A stretch of DNA of 24,062 bases from Proteobacteria bacterium UBA7420 (GCA_002469975.1 DKMG01000071.1:1-24062), one strand, 5' to 3'; shown: positions 14,567-23,192, numbered from the stretch's first letter. Made by a program: numbers and translations. Notes: generated by a model not told the origin, from the sequence alone.

Positions 14567-15291
14567 TAGAGTGATTTGCCTCCATCAACATTTAAAGTTT
14601 GGCCAGTAATGTATAGAGAGTCAGCTAAAAATAAAGCAGCTTTAGCTATATCACTCTCAGTTCCCATTTTATTTAAAGGTACCGTACGTAAAATATTATT
14701 TTTCTCTTCTTCTGTCCATGTTTTATGGGGCGGCTCAAGAATTGCCCCTGGTGCGATTGCATTAACTCTAATTTCAGGCGCTAAATCTTTTGCAAGAGAC
14801 TGTGTGATGCTGCTGAGTCCAGATTTTGCGGCAAGATAGATAGAATGATTGGGTATAGAGCGATTGATATTTATGTCTGTAACATTAATAACAAAACCGG
14901 ATTGTTTTTTTAGCTCTTGATACAGCTCTTGAATTAAAAATAGTGGAGCTTTTAAATTGCTGCCCATCAAAGCATCCCAATCCTGGGTTGTAAAATCTCC
15001 CATTGGAGTTGGATAAAATGTAGAGGCATTGTTGATGAGTCCATCAATTTTTCCGAAAGCAGTTAAAGCATTATGCGCTAGAGCTTTAACCTCATTGATG
15101 TCATCTAAGTTTGCTTGCAGAGATATAGCGCTGCTTGGCCTTATTTCGTTTAGCTCCTCACAAAAATGCACAGCATCTTCTTCCGAATTATTAAAATGAA
15201 TAATAACTTTTGCTCCAGCGCTAAAAAATTCTTTAGCAATCTCTTTGCCAATTCTTTTTGCAGCACCAGTAATTAAAATAACTTTGTTCAT
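14566..15291 (-). CDS. folM: FolM-type pteridine/dihydrofolate reductase (SDR)
   Basis: 241 residues. It has the cofactor motif TGAAKRIG at 8-15, whose Arg is typical of pteridine reductases, and NNAS at 87-90. The catalytic set is D139, Y152 and K156: the usual SDR serine is replaced by Asp in VTDIN, as in Leishmania PTR1 and E. coli FolM. It should reduce dihydropteridines and possibly dihydrofolate with NADPH. The start overlaps the cca stop by four bases (ATGA); the stop overlaps the kinase ATG by one. In E. coli, folA (dihydrofolate reductase) lies beside apaH; here this enzyme sits in the same operon two genes from apaH, so it may fill that role. Confidence 0.85.
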   Translation of the reverse strand: MNKVILITGAAKRIGKEIAKEFFSAGAKVIIHFNNSEEDAVHFCEELNEIRPSSAISLQANLDDINEVKALAHNALTAFGKIDGLINNASTFYPTPMGDFTTQDWDALMGSNLKAPLFLIQELYQELKKQSGFVINVTDININRSIPNHSIYLAAKSGLSSITQSLAKDLAPEIRVNAIAPGAILEPPHKTWTEEEKNNILRTVPLNKMGTESDIAKAALFLADSLYITGQTLNVDGGKSL

Positions 15292-16304
15292 ATAATAGAT
15301 TTTAATGCTTCATGATAGAGGAATTTTTTTCTCTCTGATACGGCATGGCCTGGAATGTTTGCTAGTTGTGCAAAGTCTATTTTGAGAACAGCATCTTTAA
15401 TCAAGTTTAAGTTTTGTGAGTGTGTTTGCAGTATTGAAAATTTAAATAATATTTCAAGCTCATGATGGTTCCTTGAAAAATTTAAACTTTCAACCATCTT
15501 TAATTTGTCATCAAATTCAGTGCACTCAACCAGCTCCATGATCGATTGCAATAACCCAGCTACCTTTTTAAAATTATTGGGTATTGGCAGCTTCTGGCAA
15601 AGCTCAAAATTATTTACTCTTTGCATTTCTGCCCATTTATATTCTGGAGAAGCCCCATCTTGACTGACCGATGCTAGCCCAATAAACCAGGGAGTTAGAA
15701 GTCTATGCTCAAGCAAGCTTTCAAAAAAATTCTTAGAATCCTTGTTAGCTAGAGCTTTACTTACCTCCATCCAAACTCTGTCAGCTGAAAGAGCCGATAG
15801 TTCATCGGACATGACAATGTCTTGAATTAGCTTGGTTGTCTCTATGGCTGTGCTGAATTTACTTAGATGTGGATATGATTTAAGTCTTGCGAGTCGAAGA
15901 GCCCTTAAGGGATCTTCAGCAAAGGCAGGGGATGTGTGACGGAAGATTTGTTGTTGAATATCTTTCATACCCCCAAATGGGTCAATAATCTCTCCATTTG
16001 AATCCTTGGCCATGGCATTAATTGTTAGATCACGTCTTTGAAGATCTTCTTCCAAGGTAACATTTTTATCAAAATAAAAAGTGAAATCTTTGTAACCTGT
16101 TCCTGATTTCTTTTCTGTACGAGCCAGGGCATATTCCTCTTTTGTGACTGGGTGGAGAAAGACGGGAAAATCTTTGCCTATAGGCTTAAATCCCTTATGC
16201 TCCATTTCAGCGGGACTGGAATTCACCACAACCCAGTCACGATCCATGGGTTTTACGCCCATGAGCTCATCGCGAACACAGCCCCCTACTTCATATACTT
16301 TCAT
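15288..16304 (-). CDS. cca: CCA-adding tRNA nucleotidyltransferase, without HD domain
   Basis: 338 residues, against 412 in E. coli. It adds or repairs the 3' CCA of tRNA. The class II head and neck are conserved: GGCVRD at 7-12, the metal-binding D21-x-D23 in MDRDWVV, 'GKDFPVFLHPVTKEEYALAR', RRDLTINA at 90-97, and EDPLRALRLAR at 130-140. After about residue 200 the sequence diverges, and the HD phosphohydrolase motifs of the E. coli enzyme are not found, so it is nucleotidyltransferase only. It starts one base after the apaH stop and shares ATGA with folM. In many relatives cca is close to folB; here it is in the lptD run. Confidence 0.93.
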   Translation of the reverse strand: MKVYEVGGCVRDELMGVKPMDRDWVVVNSSPAEMEHKGFKPIGKDFPVFLHPVTKEEYALARTEKKSGTGYKDFTFYFDKNVTLEEDLQRRDLTINAMAKDSNGEIIDPFGGMKDIQQQIFRHTSPAFAEDPLRALRLARLKSYPHLSKFSTAIETTKLIQDIVMSDELSALSADRVWMEVSKALANKDSKNFFESLLEHRLLTPWFIGLASVSQDGASPEYKWAEMQRVNNFELCQKLPIPNNFKKVAGLLQSIMELVECTEFDDKLKMVESLNFSRNHHELEILFKFSILQTHSQNLNLIKDAVLKIDFAQLANIPGHAVSERKKFLYHEALKSII

Positions 16305-16305
16305 T

Positions 16306-17109
16306 TTAGTATTTTACTGAAAATTTTCTTAAATCCTCCAGCCTTAAGGCTGTCAGCTTTTCCTTCCACACACATCCAGTATCCAAGCCAATGAAATGCT
16401 TGTTTTGAGTTCTACCATTTAAAGCAGCCCAATGACCAAAGATGTAATAGTATTGTTTATCCTGATAACTTTTATTACTGTATTTAAACCAAGGCCTAAA
16501 GTTATCAGAGCTATCCGCACTAGCATTTTTTAAATCTAGAGTAGCTGCTTGATTTATAAACCTCATGCGCGTGAGATAGTTCACAATCATTCTGTTTCGA
16601 TCTGACCCTGCAAGGCTTTCATTCCAGGTCCGGGGGTGATCTCCCCACATAGACTCAAGGAATTTTTTTGGGTTTTGCTTTAGGGCATTTGATGCCTCTT
16701 TGGCTAATTTTCCTGCCTTAGATGGAGACCATATTTCTGGAATACCAGCATGAGTAATAAAGAAGGTATTGCCTGAAATGAAATCTTTTTCCTTAAGAAA
16801 TAGCGGCCTTCCTAATAACCATTTGTATATTTTTTTATTATTCTTGGCATTCACTATTTGCTTTAACTTCCCTTTGCCCTTGTTGATTGATAGCAAGTAC
16901 AAAAGATATAGATCATGATTTCCTAGAACAGTTTTAATCTCCGGATTGTTCATGCAAAAGTTAATCATGGCCAAGGATTCATTGCCTCGATTAACCAAAT
17001 CACCTGTTAAAATAATTTTATCCATGCTTGGGCTGTAATCAATCTTATCTAGTAACCTCAGAAATTGACTATAACAACCATGCACATCACCCACCGCATA
17101 AGTGCTCAT
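16306..17109 (-). CDS. apaH: symmetrical bis(5'-nucleosyl)-tetraphosphatase
   Basis: 267 residues (280 in E. coli). It cleaves Ap4A to two ADP and, in enterobacteria, removes Np4 caps from RNA. The metallophosphatase motifs are all present: GDVHG at 7-11, GDLVNRG at 36-42 and GNHD at 63-66, then 'THAGI' in the middle and 'FGHWAALNG' and 'GLDTGCVW' near the end. It lies three bases after rsmA. The apaG gene usually found between them in enterobacteria is missing. Together with cca it forms a nucleotide- and tRNA-related part of the operon. Confidence 0.95.
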   Translation of the reverse strand: MSTYAVGDVHGCYSQFLRLLDKIDYSPSMDKIILTGDLVNRGNESLAMINFCMNNPEIKTVLGNHDLYLLYLLSINKGKGKLKQIVNAKNNKKIYKWLLGRPLFLKEKDFISGNTFFITHAGIPEIWSPSKAGKLAKEASNALKQNPKKFLESMWGDHPRTWNESLAGSDRNRMIVNYLTRMRFINQAATLDLKNASADSSDNFRPWFKYSNKSYQDKQYYYIFGHWAALNGRTQNKHFIGLDTGCVWKEKLTALRLEDLRKFSVKY

Positions 17110-17112
17110 TTT

Positions 17113-17877
17113 TTAGCAGGTTGCCTTAAATATAATCATAAACTCTTCCAATGACAGCTCTTCAGCTCTTGCAAGAGGATCAATGTTTAAGTTTTCTAGG
17201 TCGATGGCTAATTTCTTTAAATTATTATTGATGTTCTTTCTTTTATTCGCAAAGGCCATATCCACAAAGGCTGAGAAATCTTGATATTGACTTAGGGTTA
17301 TTTGAGGAGCTTCACGAGGAATTAATCGCATGAGAGTGGATTGAACCTTGGGCTGGATATCAAAAGCCTCTGGCGGCACATTAAATAAAGCAGTGGTTTG
17401 AAAGAAGGCGCCTATTTTGACTCCTAATCTTCCCCAATTTTTACTGCCATGAGTAGAGCAGACCCTGTGTGCAACTTCTTTTTGGACTAAAAAATGAATA
17501 TCACCTATGCATGGGGTGAATTGAATTAATTTAAGTATTATTTGTGTAGAAATATTATATGGCAGATTGCCAACCACCCTGTGTGGTTTTTTTAATAAAA
17601 AATCTAATGGCGCATGCAGGATATCGCCATGGATAAATTGATGGTTGGAGTGAGGATAATGCTGTTGGAGAGTCTTGATATTTTCTTCATCAAGATCCAT
17701 GGCTACAATTTCTATCTCTTCTCCTATCAATGATTGGGTCAGGGCACCAGTCCCAGGACCAATCTCAAAAAAAGTATCTTGTGCCTGAGGATTGATGGCT
17801 CTTTCTATCTCAAATAGAATCACGGGGTCAATCAGATAGTTTTGACCTAACTTGCGTCGGTGTCTCCTATCTTTCAT
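17113..17877 (-). CDS. rsmA: 16S rRNA (adenine(1518)-N6/adenine(1519)-N6)-dimethyltransferase
   Basis: 254 residues (273 in E. coli KsgA). It dimethylates A1518 and A1519 of 16S rRNA during small-subunit assembly. It has the N-terminal LGQNYLIDP, the SAM-binding motif 'FEIGPGTGALT' at about 37-47, the acidic 'MDLDEEN' and the catalytic NLPY at 104-107, followed by 'FLVQKEVAHR' and 'FDIQPKVQSTLMRL'. It shares an ATGA with pdxA, the standard operon neighbour. The N-terminal extension seen in the E. coli protein is slightly shorter here. ksgA is the older name. Confidence 0.96.
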   Translation of the reverse strand: MKDRRHRRKLGQNYLIDPVILFEIERAINPQAQDTFFEIGPGTGALTQSLIGEEIEIVAMDLDEENIKTLQQHYPHSNHQFIHGDILHAPLDFLLKKPHRVVGNLPYNISTQIILKLIQFTPCIGDIHFLVQKEVAHRVCSTHGSKNWGRLGVKIGAFFQTTALFNVPPEAFDIQPKVQSTLMRLIPREAPQITLSQYQDFSAFVDMAFANKRKNINNNLKKLAIDLENLNIDPLARAEELSLEEFMIIFKATC

Positions 17878-18860
17878 CGAAGCTGCACTAAAGCTTGAGT
17901 GATAGCCTCTTGCAGGGATCCAAGCAACGGCTTCTTTTGGCCCGCAATTTCTAAAGCAGTGCCATGGTCTACAGAGGTTCTGATAATTGGGACGCCTAGT
18001 GTTGTATTGATTGCCTCTCCAAAGCTTAGAGCTTTTAGCACTGGCAGAGCTTGGTCATGAAACATTGCTATATATGCATCAGTGTCTTGCAATAAATTTT
18101 TATTAAACGCAGTATCTGCAGATAGAGGTCCAAGCACATTGATACCTTGAGCTGAGCAGGCTTTCACAGCCGGCTCAATAATTTTTATTTCTTCTTGACC
18201 AATCTTGCCACTTTCACCTGCATGTGGGTTTAAGCCCAGCACTCTAATCTTGGGTTCTGGAATATTAAATTTTTCTTTTAATCCCTCATGCACAAGCTGG
18301 ATGATCTTTATGAGCTTACTTTTTTTAATATTTTTTGAAACCTCTGAAATTGGAATATGAGTTGTTGCAAGAGCCACTTTAATTTTTTTTGATGCCAATA
18401 GCATAACCACACTTTTAGAACCTGTTTTCTTTTGAATCCACTCTGTGTGTCCTTGGAAATTCTTGAAGCCGCCCTCGACCAGATTACTTTTTTGAATGGG
18501 CCCTGTAACCAATGCAGTTTTTGGATTGTCCACTGCTGTTTGTATTGCAAAGTTTAAATTTGCAATTACGTAGCCAGCATTTTGGGGGTTTAACTTTCCG
18601 GGAGTGCTATCCGGGCACGATGCGGCAGAATAAAATTGAATTGAGCCAATTTTATTTTTTTTAGCTTTACGTAGATTCTTTACCTCAAGGAATGTGATTT
18701 TTAGGCTTAGATCTGCTGCCCTAGATTCCAGTAGGGTTGGGTCAGCGACTACAACCAAAGGAATCTGTATTGCTTCCCAGAATTTTAACTTTGCAAGATG
18801 CAAAATTAAATCAACCCCTATTCCGGCCGGCTCTCCATGAGAATAGAGTATTTGCTTCAA
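17874..18860 (-). CDS. pdxA: 4-hydroxythreonine-4-phosphate dehydrogenase
   Basis: 328 residues (329 in E. coli). It catalyses an NAD-dependent step of the DXP-dependent pyridoxal phosphate route. Markers are GEPAGIG at 9-15, GHTEW at 137-141, and the metal ligands H168 (TTHIP), H213 (NPHAGE) and H268 (MFHDQ); 'IIRTSVDHGTALEIAG' ends the active site. The start codon is TTG at 18860, which shares the bases TTGA with the surA stop; no ATG lies before the conserved GEPAGIG motif. Start efficiency therefore probably depends on coupling to surA. Order surA-pdxA-rsmA is the normal gammaproteobacterial one. Confidence 0.95.
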   Translation of the reverse strand: MKQILYSHGEPAGIGVDLILHLAKLKFWEAIQIPLVVVADPTLLESRAADLSLKITFLEVKNLRKAKKNKIGSIQFYSAASCPDSTPGKLNPQNAGYVIANLNFAIQTAVDNPKTALVTGPIQKSNLVEGGFKNFQGHTEWIQKKTGSKSVVMLLASKKIKVALATTHIPISEVSKNIKKSKLIKIIQLVHEGLKEKFNIPEPKIRVLGLNPHAGESGKIGQEEIKIIEPAVKACSAQGINVLGPLSADTAFNKNLLQDTDAYIAMFHDQALPVLKALSFGEAINTTLGVPIIRTSVDHGTALEIAGQKKPLLGSLQEAITQALVQLR

Positions 18861-20101
18861 TCTAATTCTTTGAACTCAACGAATGCTTCTGCTCTCATTG
18901 TTCTTAAACTATTTTCTAGCTCCTCGTCATACTTGCGTGCAAATATAATGCCGTATGCTCGATCCTTAATCACTTCTTCTGTGAGGTCTTCAGTTCTTTG
19001 CTCTAGAACTTGTAAAAAATGAAAGCCAAACTCTGACTCAAAGACTGGAGAAATCTCTTGCAGCGGGGAGGTGATCATCATATTTTCAAAAGCTTTGGCT
19101 GTTTTTCCTAAGCTTAGCCAGTCCAGGTCACCACCTCGACTTGCTGACCCTGGATCTTCAGAAAACTCTTTTGCGAGTAATGCAAAATCCTCTCCAGCTA
19201 GAGCTCGCGCACGGACTTCTTCCAGCTCTGATTTGGTGAATTGCTCGTCTCTCATTTTAGTTGGCATCATTAAGATATGCCGAACATTCCATTGCTCTTC
19301 AAAGCGAACTAGATTACCTCGTTTATCTTCTAATTTTAGGATGTAGAAACCTGCTCCACTTTGCAAAGGAGGGCTAATAAACCCTTTCTTTTGTTGTTTT
19401 AGCGCATCAGCAAATAGGCTGGGGAAATCAGCAAGATTGCGCCACTCCATTTCACCGCCTGATCCAGCATTAGCATTTGATGAAAACTCTTTTGCCAAAG
19501 CCACGAAGTCATCCCCAGCTTCAATTTTTAACAGTATGTTGTTTGCCTCTTGCTCAGTTGCAACAAGAATCTGCCTTACAAACAATTCAGGTGATAACTC
19601 CTTTACCGACCCCTCAGTTGCCAAGAATCCATCAAGCTCCTGTTCTGTGATGCTTACTTGTCGACCCACCCTTCCTCTTTGCACTCGTTGAATAATCATT
19701 TCTTTGCGAACCTGATTGCGCAAATCTTCATATGACGCGCCTTGAGTTTCTAGAGATTCGATAAAAGCTTCCAGGGAAAGATTGTTATTCTTAGCTATTT
19801 CTTCAAAGGCTTGGTTTAGCTCCCCATCTCCAACTCGCACTCCAGCTTGGACACCCATTTGTAGTTGCAGCTCCTCAATAATTAGTCGCTCTTGTACTTG
19901 CTCAAGCATTGTTTCGGCTGGAGGCATCGGAGCCCCTTGCTCAGCATATCTTTGCTGAATTGTTTCTAGCATACTGTTCACTTGAGACTCTAAGACAACT
20001 CCATCTCCTACGATAATTGCAATTCTATCTAGAATCTCCACTTTGGCACTGAGGGATGACGCTACAGATAGCGCGAGGATGAGATATATATTTTTTTTCA
20101 T
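18857..20101 (-). CDS. surA: periplasmic chaperone / peptidyl-prolyl isomerase SurA
   Basis: 414 residues (428 in E. coli). A signal peptide (MKKNIYLILALSVASSLSA) is followed by the N-terminal chaperone region 'ILDRIAIIVGDGVVLESQV', then two parvulin-type PPIase domains, roughly 170-265 and 275-375, each with a 'FVALAKEFS' or 'FALLAKEFS' stretch, a GG(E/D)-x-W motif and a 'GFYILKL' or 'GFHFLQV' end, and a C-terminal helix. SurA delivers outer-membrane proteins, LptD among them, to the BAM complex, so the lptD-surA pairing is functional. It starts 18 bases after the lptD stop. There is no Shine-Dalgarno sequence, but a TACAAT lies 7 bases before the ATG. Confidence 0.96.
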   Translation of the reverse strand: MKKNIYLILALSVASSLSAKVEILDRIAIIVGDGVVLESQVNSMLETIQQRYAEQGAPMPPAETMLEQVQERLIIEELQLQMGVQAGVRVGDGELNQAFEEIAKNNNLSLEAFIESLETQGASYEDLRNQVRKEMIIQRVQRGRVGRQVSITEQELDGFLATEGSVKELSPELFVRQILVATEQEANNILLKIEAGDDFVALAKEFSSNANAGSGGEMEWRNLADFPSLFADALKQQKKGFISPPLQSGAGFYILKLEDKRGNLVRFEEQWNVRHILMMPTKMRDEQFTKSELEEVRARALAGEDFALLAKEFSEDPGSASRGGDLDWLSLGKTAKAFENMMITSPLQEISPVFESEFGFHFLQVLEQRTEDLTEEVIKDRAYGIIFARKYDEELENSLRTMRAEAFVEFKELD

Positions 20102-20108
20102 AATGGGT

Positions 20109-20114
20109 ATTGTA
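20109..20114 (-). promoter_or_regulatory. possible -10 hexamer for surA
   Basis: TACAAT on the minus strand is separated from the surA ATG by 7 bases, inside the 18-base lptD/surA gap. Use would give a leaderless or near-leaderless surA message. The -35 region is weak. Confidence 0.3.
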
Positions 20115-20119
20115 CTGAA

Positions 20120-22414
20120 TTAAAAGTTAGCAAAGGTATTGGAAAAGAATTTATTTAACTGTGTTCTTGAGCTCGTGATTCCCTTCAGCTCAAATTCAAA
20201 ATTAATCCTACTTTTATTTTCTACAGAAATCATTTGCTCCCAAGCTTCTATTCCAGATTCAGAAGGAGAGAGCTCAGAGAATTGATATTTTGATAATCGT
20301 TTATCTGATGCAAAGAATTTTAATGCAATGCAGCAATTTTCATAACCCACACCAAGGTAGCTTGCTAAATTTTTGCTAGTAGATAAATCTTTGCTGATAC
20401 CTGCAAGAAATTTATAGCCTCCTGAAAGCCTTTGCTCTATGGTGAGCTCACCATAATCCAGCTCGTTGATTCTTCCTAGCAAGGGCACTTGTCGCCTAAA
20501 TTTTCGTGACACTGAAATTTCAGTATCCTGAAGTTGCATCTTATAGTGGGCATTCATGAAGTTGAGCTGATTTCTTTTATCAGAGTAGTTTGCCTCTAAT
20601 AAAGCATTGGCTTTTAGGCTGCCCCATTTGATTTTTACGCCGCTTTGTTTGTCAGGCTGCAAATTAAGCTTCAGCATTTCATTGAGGACTTTGCTAGCCT
20701 CTAACTCATGTTTTCTTAAAACCTGCACTAGAACCTGATGCTGATTTTTTAAACGTGCATCCCAATTAATTTTTACGACAAAATGCTCTTGATCAGCCAC
20801 TCTATCTTTGCCAAAAAACATGCCTTGAGAATCGAAAGCTAGGTAATGCCAGCCTCTAACATGGAGATCAAATACTGGATCCAATGATTGGTCTCTATAG
20901 CTTGTGCGAGCGTATGATAGTGAAGGAGTTATTAACGATACTCCTTGTGAAATCTTTCTTCTTGCAGTCCCCGAGAATGTCACATTAAACGAGGGGATAG
21001 TATGCAAATTAGGCGATTTACTCAGGTTATTGAGGCTATATTTTTTTGTTGTAACAGAGCTGTTTAATGCGATATTTAACACCCCGACTTGATGCCTTGA
21101 GGAAGCTCCTATCTGTGCAATTGAGCGAGACCCTGTGACCATATCTGGTAAAGGAGCAAAGCCATTATAAACCTTCCGATTTACGCCAAAATCTGTATAT
21201 AGAATTTTGCTGAAATATGAAACGGGACCTTTAAAAGATTGATAAGCCAACTCCACTTCTGGTTTTTTAATATAGCCCTCTGAGAGGAATGGGTTAAGCG
21301 GTTGATATCCTTGTCTTGCAAGGCTGAGACTTACTTTATCAAACACGGCTTTTACTTTAATTGTTTGAGGAAGGTACTCATCTCGTTGATTTGCAATGTT
21401 AATAAGGCTAGAGGGCAGATCAAGCAAAACCATTGGATCTGATGATTTAGCCCACTCAACCTCCCCATGAATATTTTGCCATCGCCTCACATCTTTTAAT
21501 TTAAAGGCCCACCTTGAATCATCCACCGCGTAGTCTCTTTTAGCTTTTTTATCACCTGTAAAATAGATAAAATTGAGATAATTAATAGAGCTATCGTGCG
21601 TTAAATATCGGTAATTAGCTTCCAACCCTGTGCCCCTATCCCTAAGGAGTCTTGGGGCAATAGTCACATCACTTTTAGATGAAAGAACTAAAAAATAAGG
21701 TATGTATAAGTCCAAACCATCACTGGTGACGCCAATATCTGGCTCCAGGAATCCACTTAATCTTTTAGAAGCAGTGGTGAAAGGGAGGTATGGCAGTTTC
21801 AGCACTTTTTTATTCCACACATGTAGGCTTAGATCTTGAATGTGGCCCCTTTGAGAGCTCTCATTGATTACAACAGTTTTCGCTGAGATTAACCAACCGG
21901 ATGTTGAGTCTAGGCATGAGGTAAGACGCGCATCCTGAAAGCGAAGTTCTGAACCAAATTTTCCAGCTAATGATCCATATTCAATCAATAAGTTTCTTTC
22001 AGACAGATAACTTTCGCCGTCTATAAAACTAAAATTTTTAGATTGATTATTAAGTGAGCCACTTTGAAATTGAAAATATGAACCCAAGTAATATAAGGAT
22101 CCTTCATTTATTTTTTGTGCTGATTGATTGCTGTTGTTATAGCTAGCACTTTTAGCCCGAAGCGCTCCCCCCTCTATGGGAATTTTTACATTATTTTGAA
22201 GAAGCACGACACCATTTGATTGAATGTCTATCTTTAAAGCACTGGCTTGTGTTGGCCAAAATTGTTTTTCAATTATTGGATAGTTTGGGTTTAAGCATCC
22301 TAGCTCAGCATTCACTGAAAAGGTATCTTGCCTTAAGTCACTGGCTGGAGTTGCGGATACACAGATAGGAATGGCTGTAAGCGCAACGACACAATAACTA
22401 GCAATCTTTTTCAT
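20120..22414 (-). CDS. lptD: LPS-assembly outer-membrane protein LptD
   Basis: 764 residues (784 in E. coli). LptD and LptE insert lipopolysaccharide into the outer leaflet. It has a signal peptide (residues 1-21), a periplasmic OstA/LptA-like jellyroll at about 55-190, and a large C-terminal beta-barrel from about 210. The four cysteines that form LptD's inter-domain disulfides are present: C40, C167 and the adjacent pair C694-C695 in ENCCIALKF. The second-cysteine context RLTSCLDSTSGW is characteristic. It is the first gene of the long minus-strand run. No Shine-Dalgarno is visible; a TACAAT lies 8 bases before the ATG. Its presence shows a didermal cell that makes LPS. Confidence 0.95.
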   Translation of the reverse strand: MKKIASYCVVALTAIPICVSATPASDLRQDTFSVNAELGCLNPNYPIIEKQFWPTQASALKIDIQSNGVVLLQNNVKIPIEGGALRAKSASYNNSNQSAQKINEGSLYYLGSYFQFQSGSLNNQSKNFSFIDGESYLSERNLLIEYGSLAGKFGSELRFQDARLTSCLDSTSGWLISAKTVVINESSQRGHIQDLSLHVWNKKVLKLPYLPFTTASKRLSGFLEPDIGVTSDGLDLYIPYFLVLSSKSDVTIAPRLLRDRGTGLEANYRYLTHDSSINYLNFIYFTGDKKAKRDYAVDDSRWAFKLKDVRRWQNIHGEVEWAKSSDPMVLLDLPSSLINIANQRDEYLPQTIKVKAVFDKVSLSLARQGYQPLNPFLSEGYIKKPEVELAYQSFKGPVSYFSKILYTDFGVNRKVYNGFAPLPDMVTGSRSIAQIGASSRHQVGVLNIALNSSVTTKKYSLNNLSKSPNLHTIPSFNVTFSGTARRKISQGVSLITPSLSYARTSYRDQSLDPVFDLHVRGWHYLAFDSQGMFFGKDRVADQEHFVVKINWDARLKNQHQVLVQVLRKHELEASKVLNEMLKLNLQPDKQSGVKIKWGSLKANALLEANYSDKRNQLNFMNAHYKMQLQDTEISVSRKFRRQVPLLGRINELDYGELTIEQRLSGGYKFLAGISKDLSTSKNLASYLGVGYENCCIALKFFASDKRLSKYQFSELSPSESGIEAWEQMISVENKSRINFEFELKGITSSRTQLNKFFSNTFANF

Positions 22415-22422
22415 GAATCTAA

Positions 22423-22428
22423 ATTGTA
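22423..22428 (-). promoter_or_regulatory. possible -10 hexamer for lptD
   Basis: TACAAT on the minus strand ends 8 bases before the lptD ATG. This is the only room for an lptD promoter other than within or before the isomerase gene. No good -35 is seen. Confidence 0.3.
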
Positions 22429-22476
22429 CTATTTTGAATTTAGAAAAGAGGAAAACTAAAAAGTTTCAGCCTACCC

Positions 22477-23070
22477 TTAAAGCATGTCTTTGATTTCCCT
22501 GAGACTTTCTTTGCCAAAGTACAATTCATTCTTAATAAAGAATGAGGGAATTCCAAACACACCATTTTCTACAGCCTGGTTAGTGTTATTTATTAACTCT
22601 GCTTTAATTTCTGGCTGCGCAATTTGAGCTATGACTAAATCAGCATGGCAATTATGCTTTGCAAGTAGTTGATGCAAGGCATCTTCACTATCAAGTTTCA
22701 GAGATTCTTCCCACATTCCGCTCATAACAATACCAACATATGAATCGAAAAAATTATTTTTCTGAGCAACTATGGCGCCACGCTGAATCAGCAAGGTATT
22801 CACAGGAAAATGTTCATTCATGCAAAAATGCTCTATCTCATGTTGTTTTAAAAATCTATTAAACGCGGTCTCAAACTCATATTTCATTTTTGCTGGGATC
22901 TCTTCAAAGGCTAACATCGGCGGTTGATTATTTGTCAATTTAAATATCCCTCCAAGCAAGCAAGGAATATAGTTAAATTTAATTTTATGAGTCTTTTCAA
23001 GCCGAATAATTGCCTTATGACAAAGGTATGCATTAGGGCTAGCAAAATCAAAAATAAAATCTACATTCAT
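22477..23070 (-). CDS. DsbA-fold 2-hydroxychromene-2-carboxylate isomerase family protein
   Basis: 197 residues. It belongs to the DsbA/kappa-GST thioredoxin-fold group: 'FIFDFASPNAYL' at 5-16 supplies the active-site Ser11 in place of the CxxC of true DsbA, and 'VFGIPSFFIKNELYFG' near the C-terminus holds the cis-Pro and a thiol-binding loop. There is no signal peptide, so it is cytoplasmic. Relatives isomerise 2-hydroxychromene-2-carboxylate in naphthalene breakdown using glutathione, but the family is broad and no other aromatic-catabolism gene is nearby, so the substrate is open. A good Shine-Dalgarno (AGAGGA, 5 bases spacing) precedes the ATG. It lies 62 bases upstream of lptD and probably on its own message. 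Confidence 0.85.
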   Translation of the reverse strand: MNVDFIFDFASPNAYLCHKAIIRLEKTHKIKFNYIPCLLGGIFKLTNNQPPMLAFEEIPAKMKYEFETAFNRFLKQHEIEHFCMNEHFPVNTLLIQRGAIVAQKNNFFDSYVGIVMSGMWEESLKLDSEDALHQLLAKHNCHADLVIAQIAQPEIKAELINNTNQAVENGVFGIPSFFIKNELYFGKESLREIKDML

Positions 23071-23123
23071 GGTTATCCTCTATGCAACGGCATATATAAT
23101 TAGTTTTTAACTTGCATGAATGA

Positions 23124-23151
23124 TTGTAAAAATGCAACAACAAGTTATGAT
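23124..23151 (+). promoter_or_regulatory. candidate promoter for the HSDL2-like SDR
   Basis: TTGTAA at 23124-23129 and TATGAT at 23146-23151 are 16 bases apart in the divergent gap. The -10 has five of six consensus bases. A leader of about 35 bases would follow, carrying the GGAG Shine-Dalgarno. Confidence 0.45.
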
Positions 23152-23192
23152 TTTTGAGATTAAACTAACTAAAAATTTTGTGGAGAAAGGCT

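Noticed and set aside
22453..22466. AAACT and AGTTT inverted repeat between the isomerase and lptD genes.
   Set aside because: A five-base AT stem without a T-tract has no predictive value in this composition.
22477..23070. A DsbA disulfide oxidoreductase, which could have served LptD folding next door.
   Set aside because: There is no signal peptide and no CxxC; the SPNAYL motif at the active site is that of the chromene-carboxylate isomerase group.
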